DNA of 64,000 nucleotides from an uncultured Phascolarctobacterium sp. (GTDB taxonomy: Bacteria; Bacillota; Negativicutes; Acidaminococcales; Acidaminococcaceae): assembly GCA_949299135.1 (NCBI GenBank), contig CASFZG010000005.1, positions 1 through 64,000 on the forward strand, read 5' to 3'. How positions within the stretch are numbered: the first letter of the stretch is position 1; each line of letters starts with the position of its first letter. Below the pieces are notes generated by a model. It searched no databases. It was not told the DNA's origin and worked only from the letters and a program-made list of their open reading frames with translations. This document shows positions 18,879 through 27,094 of the stretch, in pieces. The translations under genes and the position numbers were made by a program.

Positions 18879-20711
18879 TCACCTGCCTTCACTGGCAAGA
18901 AAAGTTTCCTTAAACTGTTCTATGGCTTTCTTCAGTTCAGCTTCTGCTTCGTCGGTAATTTTCTTTTCGGCACGGATGGATTCGCCAACAGCCGGATGAG
19001 CTGCGTCCATGAATTCAAGGAATTCTTTCTCGAATCTGGTAATCTTTTTAACGTCAACATTATCAAGATAACCTTTGGTGCCTACATAGATAGACATAAC
19101 TTCTTTTTCTACCGGCAGCGGCTGATACTGGCCCTGCTTCATGATTTCCATCAGGCGCTGGCCGCGGTCGAGCTGAGCCTTGGTAGCTTTATCAAGGTCA
19201 GATGCGAACTGGGCAAACGCAGCAAGTTCACGGTATTGTGCAAGGTCAAGGCGCAGGGTGCCTGCAACGGATTTCATTGCTTTAATCTGTGCAGCGCCGC
19301 CTACACGGGATACAGACAAACCGGAGTTAATAGCCGGACGGATACCAGCGTAGAACAATTCGGATTCCAGGAAGATCTGGCCGTCGGTAATGGAAATTAC
19401 GTTGGTCGGAATAAAGCCGCCTACGTCGCCTGCCAGAGTTTCGATAACAGGCAGCGCAGTAATGGAGCCGTTACCAAGCTCTTTATTCAGTTTAGCAGCG
19501 CGTTCCAACAGACGGGAATGTAAGTAGAATACGTCGCCGGGGTATGCTTCACGTCCAGGAGGACGGCGGAGCAGCAGGGACATTGCGCGGTATGCAACGG
19601 CGTGTTTGGAAAGGTCGTCGTATACGCACAGAACGTCTTTGCCCTGATCCATGAAGTATTCTGCCATGGTTACACCGGCATACGGAGCGATGTACTGCAG
19701 CGGAGCGGAATCAGCCGCGGTAGCTGCAACAACGATGGAATATTCCATTGCGCCGTGCTGTTCGAGGGTACGAACGATACGGGCAATGTTGGAAGCCTTC
19801 TGGCCGATAGCAACGTAAATGCAGATTACGTTCTGGCCTTTCTGGTTAAGAATGGTATCAATTGCAACGGCAGTTTTGCCGGTGCCGCGGTCGCCGATAA
19901 TAAGTTCGCGCTGGCCACGTCCAATAGGAACGAGAGCGTCGATACATTTAATACCGGTCTGCAGCGGGGTATCTACGGATTCACGGTCTGCAATGCCGTG
20001 AGCCGGGGATTCAATCGGGCGTTTTTCGGCGTAGTTAATAGCGCCTTTGCCGTCGATAGGCTCGCCCAGTGCGCTTACAACGCGGCCGAGAAGGCCTTCG
20101 CCCACGCCAACTTCCATGATGCGGCCGGTTCTGCGTACGATGTCGCCCTCTTTAACACGGGTTTCGCCGCCGAGAAGTACGATACCGACATCTTCACGGT
20201 CAAGGTTGAGTACCATACCGGTTACATTGTTCGGGAGCTCAACCATTTCGCCTGCCATAGCGTTTTTCATACCGATAACGGTAGCAATGCCGTCACCGAT
20301 TTTTTCTACAATGCCGACTTCTTCCAAGTTTACATCCACACTGTAATTCTCGAGCTTAGCGCCCATGGCATCAGAGATTTTAGCGGTGTCCTGTAAGGAG
20401 TATTCGTGGATGTCAATGCCATCCATAACAACTTCCATTTTCTTCAGTTTGCGGAGAGCGGAAGCGTCGAATACCTTATCGCCAACTTGTACTATAATAC
20501 CACCGAGGATAGCAGGATCCACGATTTTGTTCATGTAAATGTCGCTGCCAAGTCTCTCGGTAAGAATTGCAGAAATGGATTGATACTCGTCGGAAGTAAG
20601 TTTTTTAGCAGTAGTAACTTTTACTTCCAGCAAATCTTTGATAGAACTGCGGTCAATCTTGAAATCGGACAATTCTTGCTCTATCAAAGCAATATTTTCT
20701 TCATTCTTCAT
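18879..20711 (-). CDS. atpA: ATP synthase delta C-terminal domain fused to alpha subunit
   Basis: A 610-residue open frame. Residues from about 108 to the end are a complete F1 alpha subunit of about 503 residues ([20 protein letters not shown], Walker [30 protein letters not shown]). Residues about 27-95 match the C-terminal domain of the delta subunit (AtpH): [14 protein letters not shown]..., then [21 protein letters not shown], which parallels the E. coli delta end. No gene for the delta N-terminal domain lies between atpF and this gene (77 bases). If every alpha carries the domain, each F1 would have three delta C-terminal domains. The ATG at 20711 overlaps the stop of a 13-codon upstream ORF. 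The alpha assignment is certain; the fusion is seen directly in the sequence; its consequences are inferred. Confidence 0.93.
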   Translation of the reverse strand: MKNEENIALIEQELSDFKIDRSSIKDLLEVKVTTAKKLTSDEYQSISAILTERLGSDIYMNKIVDPAILGGIIVQVGDKVFDASALRKLKKMEVVMDGIDIHEYSLQDTAKISDAMGAKLENYSVDVNLEEVGIVEKIGDGIATVIGMKNAMAGEMVELPNNVTGMVLNLDREDVGIVLLGGETRVKEGDIVRRTGRIMEVGVGEGLLGRVVSALGEPIDGKGAINYAEKRPIESPAHGIADRESVDTPLQTGIKCIDALVPIGRGQRELIIGDRGTGKTAVAIDTILNQKGQNVICIYVAIGQKASNIARIVRTLEQHGAMEYSIVVAATAADSAPLQYIAPYAGVTMAEYFMDQGKDVLCVYDDLSKHAVAYRAMSLLLRRPPGREAYPGDVFYLHSRLLERAAKLNKELGNGSITALPVIETLAGDVGGFIPTNVISITDGQIFLESELFYAGIRPAINSGLSVSRVGGAAQIKAMKSVAGTLRLDLAQYRELAAFAQFASDLDKATKAQLDRGQRLMEIMKQGQYQPLPVEKEVMSIYVGTKGYLDNVDVKKITRFEKEFLEFMDAAHPAVGESIRAEKKITDEAEAELKKAIEQFKETFLASEGR

Positions 20712-20749
20712 ATTGTACCAATCACCTCAATCTGCCGGTTCATGCCCAT
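20708..20749 (-). other. 13-codon upstream ORF overlapping the atpA start (ATGA)
   Basis: Minus strand ORF beginning ATGGGCATGAACCGG and ending in a TGA that overlaps the atpA ATG by the four-base ATGA. The ribosome binding site of atpA (GAGGTGA) lies inside it. It could couple translation of the fused alpha gene to upstream ribosomes, or be chance; no strong ribosome binding site of its own is seen. Confidence 0.3.
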
Positions 20750-20788
20750 AAAGGATGCATCCGGCGTATTCGGAACACAAATCAATAT

Positions 20789-21268
20789 TTATTTCATTAT
20801 TTTATCAACAACGGAACCTGCCAATTTTTCATCTTCTGCAGAATTTAATTTCTGTTCCAGGATTTTACCGGCAGCAACCAAACTAAGTTTGATAACCTGA
20901 GCACGAACTTCGCCCAAAGCCTGCTGTTTTTCAAGCAAAATTGCGTCTTTCGCGGAAGCAACAATTTGTTCCTGTTCTTCTTTGGTTTCGGCAATAATCT
21001 TGTCGTGAACGGACTGAGCAGTTTTACGTGCATTTTCAATGATGCTCTGAGCTTCCTGACGTACAGCAGCCAGCTGAGCAGCATATTCAGCTTTTAATTT
21101 TTCAGCTTCGGCTTTCGCCATTTCAGCGTTTTCCAGGTCGCTTGCGATTTTGTTCTTGCGGTCTTCCATCATGTTAATGACGGGTTTGTACGCAAATTTT
21201 GCGAGAATGAACACCAAGAACAAAAAGTTCAGTACCTGCGCAATTAACGTTGCGTTGAAGTCAATCAA
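20789..21268 (-). CDS. atpF: ATP synthase b subunit
   Basis: Peripheral-stalk subunit, 159 residues: one N-terminal membrane helix (ATLIAQVLNFLFLVFILAKFAY without a long periplasmic part) followed by a long Ala/Glu/Lys-rich coiled coil that would reach the top of F1. Its usual partner at that end is the delta C-terminal domain, found here joined to alpha. Length is normal; there is no b-delta fusion. Confidence 0.96.
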   Translation of the reverse strand: MIDFNATLIAQVLNFLFLVFILAKFAYKPVINMMEDRKNKIASDLENAEMAKAEAEKLKAEYAAQLAAVRQEAQSIIENARKTAQSVHDKIIAETKEEQEQIVASAKDAILLEKQQALGEVRAQVIKLSLVAAGKILEQKLNSAEDEKLAGSVVDKIMK

Positions 21269-21315
21269 TTATGACCCTCCCTTTTACTGTTGTTTTAACA
21301 TCACAAATCAAGCTA

Positions 21316-21567
21316 TTAAATGAAAGGGTTAGCAAATACAAGAACGATTGCTATAACGTAGCAAAGGATAGGCATGGATTCGATAAGGCCTACGCAAACC
21401 AGCATGTTGGTAAAGATTTTACCAGATTCTTCCGGCTGACGAGCCATAGATTCGATAGATTTTCCGCACATATTACCGTTACCAACACCAGCACCGGTAG
21501 CAGCACCAAGGCAAACAAGACCTGCACCAATCAAAGATGCAGCCGTAATAATTGCAGTTTCAGACAT
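21316..21567 (-). CDS. atpE: ATP synthase c subunit
   Basis: An 83-residue proteolipid with two membrane helices that forms the rotor ring. The ion-binding carboxylate is Glu63, followed by Ser64 (IESMP); the loop ARQPE is conserved. Ser next to Glu is typical of sodium-binding rings, but the position equivalent to Gln32 of the Ilyobacter sodium ring is Asn30 (GVGNG), and the Thr67 and Tyr70 equivalents are Met65 and Leu68. Ion choice is therefore uncertain. Confidence 0.96.
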   Translation of the reverse strand: MSETAIITAASLIGAGLVCLGAATGAGVGNGNMCGKSIESMARQPEESGKIFTNMLVCVGLIESMPILCYVIAIVLVFANPFI

Positions 21568-21620
21568 TTAATTCATCCTTTCAAAATTAAATATTTTTTA
21601 ATCTCTCACCAAACACTAAA

Positions 21621-22337
21621 TTAATGTTCGGAGAACGCCAGAGCATAGCTGCCCAATGCCAGAATCGTAAAGATAAAGGCCTGGACAAAGCCAATGAACA
21701 AGCTGAACATTACCCAGAACTCCGGAATAATCCACGGAGACAGCTGGTAAAGAACTATCAGCAAAATTTCGCCTGCCAGAATGTTACCGAAAAGACGAAG
21801 TGCCATAGTCAACGGTTTGGTAACCGCGTCCAGCAAGTGCAACACGATAAAGCCGGGGGCAGGTTGCACAAAATGTTTAAAATGTTTGAGACCCTGTCTT
21901 GCAACGCCTACAATGTAAGCACTAAGGGCGATTAACAGCGAAAGTGCAAAACATGTATTGATGTCGTTGGTCGGTGACGTCCAATGAACACCAATCTGAG
22001 GAAGCATGCCGATTTCGTTGCTTATTAAGATGAACATGAACAAGGTAATAATGAAAGAAGCCATATATTTACGGCCTTTTTCGCCAAGATTCTGGTTCAT
22101 CATGCCATCAAGGAAATCGATAACCATTTCCATCACATTTTGCAGGCCGCTCGGAACCATCTTCGGATTGCGCGAAACTATAAAAAACAGTACAAAGACG
22201 ATAGCCATCGCAATCCAGGTCATATACATAGTCTGCATATTGATTACAATACCAGGTGCTATTTCTGTTGCAGCGTAATGTATAATTTCACCCGACTGTT
22301 CAGCTCCCTGTGCCATAGCAGCTGCTTCATTTCCCAT
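21621..22337 (-). CDS. atpB: ATP synthase a subunit
   Basis: Membrane stator subunit carrying the ion half-channels. The essential arginine lies in TMALRLFGNILAGE and the C-terminal helix has FVQAFIFTILALGSY. I place the start at 22337 (238 residues), seven codons inside the longest frame, because GGAG lies just upstream of MGNEAAAM. Follows atpI closely. Confidence 0.95.
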   Translation of the reverse strand: MGNEAAAMAQGAEQSGEIIHYAATEIAPGIVINMQTMYMTWIAMAIVFVLFFIVSRNPKMVPSGLQNVMEMVIDFLDGMMNQNLGEKGRKYMASFIITLFMFILISNEIGMLPQIGVHWTSPTNDINTCFALSLLIALSAYIVGVARQGLKHFKHFVQPAPGFIVLHLLDAVTKPLTMALRLFGNILAGEILLIVLYQLSPWIIPEFWVMFSLFIGFVQAFIFTILALGSYALAFSEH

Positions 22338-22354
22338 CCTTTTCACTCCTTTCC

Positions 22355-22762
22355 TCACGCTTCCTTCTTGTTGTTAAGACGGTACGCGAAAAATAATAAA
22401 TTGATGATTAAAAATATATGTATCAGAAGAAATCCCAGGCTTGCACCGAAAACCGGGTATTTCATCCTTAACATCAACACAAAAATGCTGCCTGCAATGC
22501 CCAAACGGTAATATCTGTACCTGCGCATTACTTTAACTCCCTTTCGGGGAGTATCGACGTAAGGCAGTGCCTGCTTCATTCCGTGGAACATAACGACTGT
22601 GTCAAGCAAGCCGATTACCACGCCTCTGAAAAAAGAAACGGCAAAATCATGGTTTCCAAACGTAAATAAAAGCAGTACCAAAGGCACGGACCAGACAAAC
22701 AGACGGTAAATAACTTTATACCCGCCGCTTTTAACCAGCGGCGTTAAATCAAAGTTTCCCAT
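22355..22762 (-). CDS. atpI: ATP synthase subunit I (AtpI family)
   Basis: A 135-residue membrane protein with four predicted helices, located directly before atpB as in most atp operons. AtpI-type proteins help assemble the c-ring or take up magnesium. Identification rests on position, size, helix pattern and the central GVVIGLLDTVVMFHGMKQ segment. Confidence 0.8.
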   Translation of the reverse strand: MGNFDLTPLVKSGGYKVIYRLFVWSVPLVLLLFTFGNHDFAVSFFRGVVIGLLDTVVMFHGMKQALPYVDTPRKGVKVMRRYRYYRLGIAGSIFVLMLRMKYPVFGASLGFLLIHIFLIINLLFFAYRLNNKKEA

Positions 22763-22770
22763 AATATATT

Positions 22771-23163
22771 TTATTTGCTGTCCTTTGTTGAATTATCGAT
22801 TACGGCATTTTCAGCGTTTTCTTCATTTTCTTCTTCCTGAGGCTTGGTATCCTCAGGTTTGAAATAAATTAACTTAAAAATTGCCAGGAAAAACGTGAGC
22901 CCCGCAAGGCCAAGGCAGATTTTACGCCAGAAATGGTCTTCTGTCCGGAAATAAGCATCGAGATAATCGCCGCCCCAGTAGGCCAGCAAAAAGTCGATAA
23001 CCGTCATCATGCCAAGCGAGGAAACAATCGCAAACGCATTCATCATGCGGATGCGTTCAAGCTCCTGGCGGCGCTGCCTTTCAAGGCGTGCCTTGATGCG
23101 CCGGGCAATTTCCTGCCTTTTTCTGTCGGCAAGCTTAACTTTTTCCAGATTTTCGTCCAACAT
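22771..23163 (-). CDS. AtpZ-like accessory protein of ATP synthase
   Basis: A 130-residue protein with a basic coiled N-terminus (KRQEIARRIKARLERQRR), two membrane helices (AFAIVSSLGMMTVIDFLLAYWGG and a second at about 85-105) and an acidic Glu/Asn-rich tail. The helix pair and place at the head of the atp operon fit AtpZ, which acts with AtpI in ring assembly or ion uptake. The ATG at 23163 is preceded by GGTGAG; a GTG four codons upstream has no site. Confidence 0.7.
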   Translation of the reverse strand: MLDENLEKVKLADRKRQEIARRIKARLERQRRQELERIRMMNAFAIVSSLGMMTVIDFLLAYWGGDYLDAYFRTEDHFWRKICLGLAGLTFFLAIFKLIYFKPEDTKPQEEENEENAENAVIDNSTKDSK

Positions 23164-23254
23164 GGCGCTCACCACATTTCACGTCATAAAAAAATCATAA
23201 ATCTTCATACCTTCTATAATATTATTTTAAAATATTTCACAAATTCTGTCTACA

Positions 23255-24412
23255 TCAAATTGCAGTAAATTCGGGTAAATCTTTCACTTCAAAACCAAAT
23301 TCCCGCAAAATCCTGTTCACAATCCTTGCGCAGGCCTCGCCGTCGCCGTACGGGTTAACGGCTTCCGCCATGGCGCGGTAGTGTTCGGGGTTATCCAAAA
23401 GCAGGTTGGTTTCGCGCAAAACGTCTTCGTAAGCGGTGCCGATGAGTTTTACCGTGCCTGCGGTTACGGCTTCGGGGCGCTCGGTGGTATCGCGCAGCAC
23501 CAGCACGGGTTTGCCCAGCGCCGGGGCTTCTTCCTGTATGCCGCCGCTGTCGGTAAGGACTACATCGACGCGCGCCATTAAGTTGGCAAACGGCTGGTAG
23601 TCCAAAGGCTCTATCAGATGTACCTGCGGCAGATGGCCAAGTTCTTCGTTGACAATCTGGCGTACTTTTGGGTTTTTATGTACCGGGAAGATGGCTTCCA
23701 CATCGTCGTGGGTACGCAGCACTTCACACAGCGCTTTGTAAACGTGGCGCATTGGTTCGCCGAGGTTTTCGCGGCGGTGCGTCGTCATTAAAATCAGGCG
23801 TTTGCCGCTGTCCAGCACTTCGTGCAGGTTGTCGTCGTCAAAGCGGTAATCCGGCTTAACCGTGGTTTTTAAAGCGTCGATAACGGTGTTGCCGGTAACG
23901 GTAATTTTTGCTTCTGGCACGTTCTCGCGCAGCAGGTTGGCTTTGCTGGTCGCGGTTGGCGCAAAGTGGTAATCCGCCAAAGCGCCGGTTAATTTGCGGT
24001 TCATCTCCTCCGGGAAGGGGGAATATTTGTTGCCCGTGCGCAAGCCTGCTTCCACATGGCCGACGGGGATTTGCGCGTAAAACGCTGCCAGAGCGCCGGC
24101 AAAGGTGGTGGTGGTGTCGCCGTGTACCAGTACCAGGTCGGGCTTTGCTTCTTCCAGAACCTTCTGCAAGCCGCGCAGTGCTTTTTCCGTAACGTCATAC
24201 AGCGTCTGCCCGGCGCTCATAATATTCAAATCATAGTCGGGAGTAATGCCAAAAAGGTGCAGTACCTGGTCCAGCATTTCGCGGTGCTGTGCGGTTACAG
24301 CAACCAGCGGCTCAATTTCGTCGGGGTGCTTGCGCATTTCCAGAACCAGCGGGCACATTTTTATGGCTTCCGGGCGCGTGCCGAAAACCGTCATTACCTT
24401 CAGTTTCGCCAT
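23255..24412 (-). CDS. wecB: UDP-N-acetylglucosamine 2-epimerase (non-hydrolysing)
   Basis: Interconverts UDP-GlcNAc and UDP-ManNAc for surface polysaccharide or LPS/ECA-type glycan synthesis. Motifs: MTVFGTRPEAIKMCPLV at the start, VHGDTTTTFAGALAAFY, MTTHRRENLGEP and LTDSGGIQEEAPALGKPVLVLR. 385 residues from the ATG at 24412, which lies 8 bases after AGGAG. The next gene upstream, 11 bases away, encodes the lipid-carrier transferase; the pair is conserved in Firmicutes just before the atp operon. Confidence 0.95.
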   Translation of the reverse strand: MAKLKVMTVFGTRPEAIKMCPLVLEMRKHPDEIEPLVAVTAQHREMLDQVLHLFGITPDYDLNIMSAGQTLYDVTEKALRGLQKVLEEAKPDLVLVHGDTTTTFAGALAAFYAQIPVGHVEAGLRTGNKYSPFPEEMNRKLTGALADYHFAPTATSKANLLRENVPEAKITVTGNTVIDALKTTVKPDYRFDDDNLHEVLDSGKRLILMTTHRRENLGEPMRHVYKALCEVLRTHDDVEAIFPVHKNPKVRQIVNEELGHLPQVHLIEPLDYQPFANLMARVDVVLTDSGGIQEEAPALGKPVLVLRDTTERPEAVTAGTVKLIGTAYEDVLRETNLLLDNPEHYRAMAEAVNPYGDGEACARIVNRILREFGFEVKDLPEFTAI

Positions 24413-24423
24413 CAATCCCACTC

Positions 24424-25434
24424 CTATCTGTCGTTTAAAATGCCTATCTTTTTAGCGCCTACTGCGACGCCGGAAATAATACATGCAATAATGCCGGCGG
24501 CAAGGTAGCCGTCAACTTCGGTTAAAAGGATGGCCGCAATGCCAAGCACCGCGCTGATAACGTACATTAAAAGCACGGCCTGTTTCTGGCTGAGGCCCAT
24601 CGCCAGCAGGCGGTGATGCAGATGCCCTTTATCCGGCTGAAAAATGGGGCGTCCGTTGGTATAGCGGCGCACAATGGCAAAGGCTGTGTCCATAATCGGC
24701 AGGCCGAGCGCAACGGCAGGCACAATCAGCGCAATGGTGGCCGCGCTTTTTACCGCGCCGAAGATGGAAATGGCAGCCAGCATATAGCCGATGAACATAC
24801 TGCCGGTATCGCCCATAAAAATGCTGGCCGGGTTAAAGTTATAGCGGATAAAGCCGATAATACCGCCAGCCAGCGCCGCCGTAATAACGGCAACTGGGTA
24901 AAAACCCTGCTGCAAGGCAACAAGGATTACCGTTACGGAGGCAATGCCGGAAACACCGGCTGCCAATCCGTCAAGCCCGTCCATTAAGTTTACGACATTG
25001 GTAAAGCTTACAATCCAGAACACCGTCAGCGGTATTGAGAGGTATTCAAGGTAAAAATAGCCGCCCCACGGGTTGTTCAGCCATTCAATTTTAATATCAA
25101 ACAGCACCAGCACAAACGCCGCCGCAATCTGCCCCAGCAGTTTTACCTTGGCGGGCAGCTGGTATTTGTCGTCCAAAATGCCGACGATGACGATGAGCGT
25201 GCCGCCCAGAAGCAGCGCCATAATGTCGCGCGTAATGTGCATGGTGGCAAACACGGCAATTACAAAGGCCAAATAAATAGCAAGGCCCCCCAAACGCGGC
25301 ATAATGCCGTGATGGACCTTGCGTCCGTCCGGTTTGTCAAGAGCGCCGATGCGAAATGCCAGTTTTTTGACATAGGGTGTCAACACCCAGCTTGCTAAAA
25401 GAGCTATGATAAACGCTAAAATATACACTTGCAA
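24424..25434 (-). CDS. Undecaprenyl-phosphate GlcNAc-1-phosphate transferase (WecA/TagO type)
   Basis: A 336-residue membrane enzyme of the MraY/WecA/TagO family that attaches GlcNAc-1-P to undecaprenyl phosphate and so starts synthesis of surface glycans. About eleven helices; catalytic motifs VGILDDKYQLP, NVVNLMDGLDGLAAG, FMGDTGSMFIG and the HLHHRLL loop. The start is TTG at 25434, five bases after GAGGTGA, with no better ATG. UDP-GlcNAc comes from glmU; wecB is the next gene. Confidence 0.92.
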   Translation of the reverse strand: MQVYILAFIIALLASWVLTPYVKKLAFRIGALDKPDGRKVHHGIMPRLGGLAIYLAFVIAVFATMHITRDIMALLLGGTLIVIVGILDDKYQLPAKVKLLGQIAAAFVLVLFDIKIEWLNNPWGGYFYLEYLSIPLTVFWIVSFTNVVNLMDGLDGLAAGVSGIASVTVILVALQQGFYPVAVITAALAGGIIGFIRYNFNPASIFMGDTGSMFIGYMLAAISIFGAVKSAATIALIVPAVALGLPIMDTAFAIVRRYTNGRPIFQPDKGHLHHRLLAMGLSQKQAVLLMYVISAVLGIAAILLTEVDGYLAAGIIACIISGVAVGAKKIGILNDR

Positions 25435-25632
25435 TCTTTCACCTCGAGGCTAAAAAAGCCGGTATTCAAATTCAGTTTTTATGCGGTCTTAATACAATCA
25501 CATTATTGTAAATAGTATATCAAAAAAAACGCGGTTTGAAAAACTTTTTTGAAATTTTTTTGCAGAAATGTTACAAAGTAACACATTGCTATTCGCGTCA
25601 AGCCAAAGCTTGCGGCTTTAACTTAAACCGGC
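25435..25632. other. Intergenic region without a gene
   Basis: AT-rich spacer between the WecA/TagO-type gene and toxin module A. It should hold the minus-strand promoter of the wec-atp cluster; TATACT and TACAAT near 25510 are candidates, with no convincing -35. No ORF or stable hairpin seen. Confidence 0.5.
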
Positions 25633-25661
25633 TTGAAAATTTTTGCCAAAGCAGGTATAAT
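25633..25661 (+). promoter_or_regulatory. Promoter of antisense RNA A
   Basis: TTGAAA (25633-25638), 17-bp spacer, TATAAT (25656-25661), about 7 bases before the RNA that faces small toxin A. Confidence 0.75.
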
Positions 25662-25667
25662 AAAAAC

Positions 25668-25757
25668 ACGAAGATTGATGTTTAGCCGCATCGGTTTTCC
25701 CTTATCAAATTTATAGTTTGAAGGAAACCGTGTAACCGTGTTATACGGTTTTTTTCA
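25668..25757 (+). ncRNA. Antitoxin-like small RNA A (convergent to Hol-Tox A)
   Basis: About 90 nt from a strong promoter to an intrinsic terminator (AAACCGTGTAA...TTATACGGTTT plus T7, 25725-25757). It contains ATCGGTTTTCCC and ATAGTTTGAAGGAA, which recur as TCGGYTCTCTC and ATAGTWTGAARRAA in the RNAs of modules B and C. Its 5' end (CACGAAGATTGATG) nearly repeats the 5' end of the opposing toxin mRNA. Such convergent pairs are typical of type I toxin-antitoxin loci. Confidence 0.65.
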
Positions 25758-25762
25758 TGCCG

Positions 25763-25840
25763 TTATTTACGGAATGAAAGAATGAGTACTACTAAGGTAG
25801 CAAAGGCTATCATAAGCGATAACGATTCGTAAACCGTCAT
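25763..25840 (-). CDS. Holin-like small toxin A (Hol-Tox family)
   Basis: A 25-residue peptide starting MTVYESLSLMIAFATLVV and ending in SFRK: a short polar N-terminus, one membrane helix and a basic C-terminus. Close copies are at 40365-40439 and 48042-48119. This matches the putative holin-like toxin family (Hol-Tox, PF16935), thought to damage the membrane when over-made. A GGGGGTGAT ribosome binding site, partly in a hairpin (CACTCC...GAGTG), precedes the ATG. The convergent RNA A ends just inside the 3' side. Confidence 0.78.
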   Translation of the reverse strand: MTVYESLSLMIAFATLVVLILSFRK

Positions 25841-25932
25841 AGCATCACCCCCACTCGTGCGGAGTGAAAAACCGAATCACCAATCTTCGTGCAGATAATA
25901 TTTTAACAGTCTTGCAACATTTTGGCAATAGC

Positions 25933-25978
25933 AAAAAAAGAACTGCGATACAGTAAATTCCGTATCGCAGTTTTTTTA
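25933..25978. terminator. Bidirectional terminator after the dCMP deaminase gene
   Basis: AACTGCGATAC...GTATCGCAGTT with A7 on the left and T7 on the right; it ends the large minus-strand operon before toxin module A and would also stop plus-strand transcripts. Confidence 0.85.
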
Positions 25979-26443
25979 TTTATCTTTTTCGTCATCCAAA
26001 ATTACAAGTTCCATGCCGGAAGCCTGCAGCATATCCTGCGCCAGCTTATCTGGGTAGGGATTGGCGTAAACGATGCGTTTAATACCAGCGTTGATGAGTA
26101 TTTTGGTGCACACCACGCAAGGCTGGTGCGTGCAGTAAACCGTACCGCCGTTAACGGAAACGCCGTGGTAGGCAGCCTGTATTACCGCATTCTGCTCGGC
26201 GTGGATGCCGCGGCACAGCTCGTGCATTCTGCCGGAGGGCACATTAAGCTGCTCGCGCAGGCAGCCGGTAACGGCGCAGTGTTCCAGGCCGGAGGGCGTA
26301 CCGTTGTAGCCGGTCGCTACAATCTGCCTGTTTTTAACAATTACCGCACCGACACTGCGGCGCAGGCAGGTGCTGCGCTTGCTTACCACGCGGGCAATTT
26401 CCATAAAATAATGGTCCCAGTCGGGCCTTTGCTGCGTTGTCAT
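25976..26443 (-). CDS. dCMP/cytidine deaminase family protein
   Basis: A 155-residue zinc deaminase, most like deoxycytidylate deaminase (ComEB type), converting dCMP to dUMP for thymidylate synthesis. Zinc ligands and catalytic Glu are in HAEQNAVIQ and PCVVCTK; a second Cys/His set ([14 protein letters not shown]) is typical of dCMP deaminases. It overlaps upp by four bases, fitting a shared role in pyrimidine salvage. Confidence 0.9.
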   Translation of the reverse strand: MTTQQRPDWDHYFMEIARVVSKRSTCLRRSVGAVIVKNRQIVATGYNGTPSGLEHCAVTGCLREQLNVPSGRMHELCRGIHAEQNAVIQAAYHGVSVNGGTVYCTHQPCVVCTKILINAGIKRIVYANPYPDKLAQDMLQASGMELVILDDEKDK

Positions 26444-27060
26444 TTCGTGCCGAAAATACGGTCGCCGGCGTCGCCGAGGCCCGGTACGATATAGCCGTGG
26501 TCGTTCAGCTTTTCATCCAGCGCCGCCGTGTAAATTTTAACGTCGGGATGTACTTTGTTCAGCACCTCAACGCCTTCCGGCGCTGCTACAAGGCACATAA
26601 AGCGGATATTTTTCAGCCCGCGCGCTTTCAGCATGGTAATGGCTGCTTCGGCGCTGCCGCCGGTTGCCAGCATCGGGTCGACAACAATGGTAATCGGGTC
26701 TTTATCGGGCGGAATTTTGCAGTAATATTCATGCGGTTCCAAAGTTTCCTCATCGCGGTACAAACCGATATGCCCTACATGCGCGTTAGGAATCATGCGC
26801 AGAACGCCGCTTAAGAGGCCAAGGCCTGCACGCAGGATAGGCACAACGACGATGTTGTTGTGCAGCTTGTAGCCGGTGGTTTCGCAAATCGGGGTCATTA
26901 CCGGCATTTCATCAACTGCAAGGTCGCGGGTTACTTCGTAGGTCATCAGCATGGCAATTTCGTCCAGCCATTCGCGGAAGTCGCGCGAAGTAGTCTGCAC
27001 ATCGCGCATTTTAGAAAGTTTGTGTTTGATTAAAGGGTGTTCAACAACGGTTATCTGCAT
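26440..27060 (-). CDS. upp: Uracil phosphoribosyltransferase
   Basis: Salvages uracil with PRPP to give UMP. 206 residues from [20 protein letters not shown]; the PRPP-binding loop is [16 protein letters not shown] and the uracil site [12 protein letters not shown] near the C-terminus. The ATG at 27060 has AGGAGGAG in front; the frame is open 40 codons further but lacks a site there. Follows glyA. Confidence 0.96.
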   Translation of the reverse strand: MQITVVEHPLIKHKLSKMRDVQTTSRDFREWLDEIAMLMTYEVTRDLAVDEMPVMTPICETTGYKLHNNIVVVPILRAGLGLLSGVLRMIPNAHVGHIGLYRDEETLEPHEYYCKIPPDKDPITIVVDPMLATGGSAEAAITMLKARGLKNIRFMCLVAAPEGVEVLNKVHPDVKIYTAALDEKLNDHGYIVPGLGDAGDRIFGTK

Positions 27061-27094
27061 GAAAATCTCCTCCTTTTTATATTCAGGAAATCTG

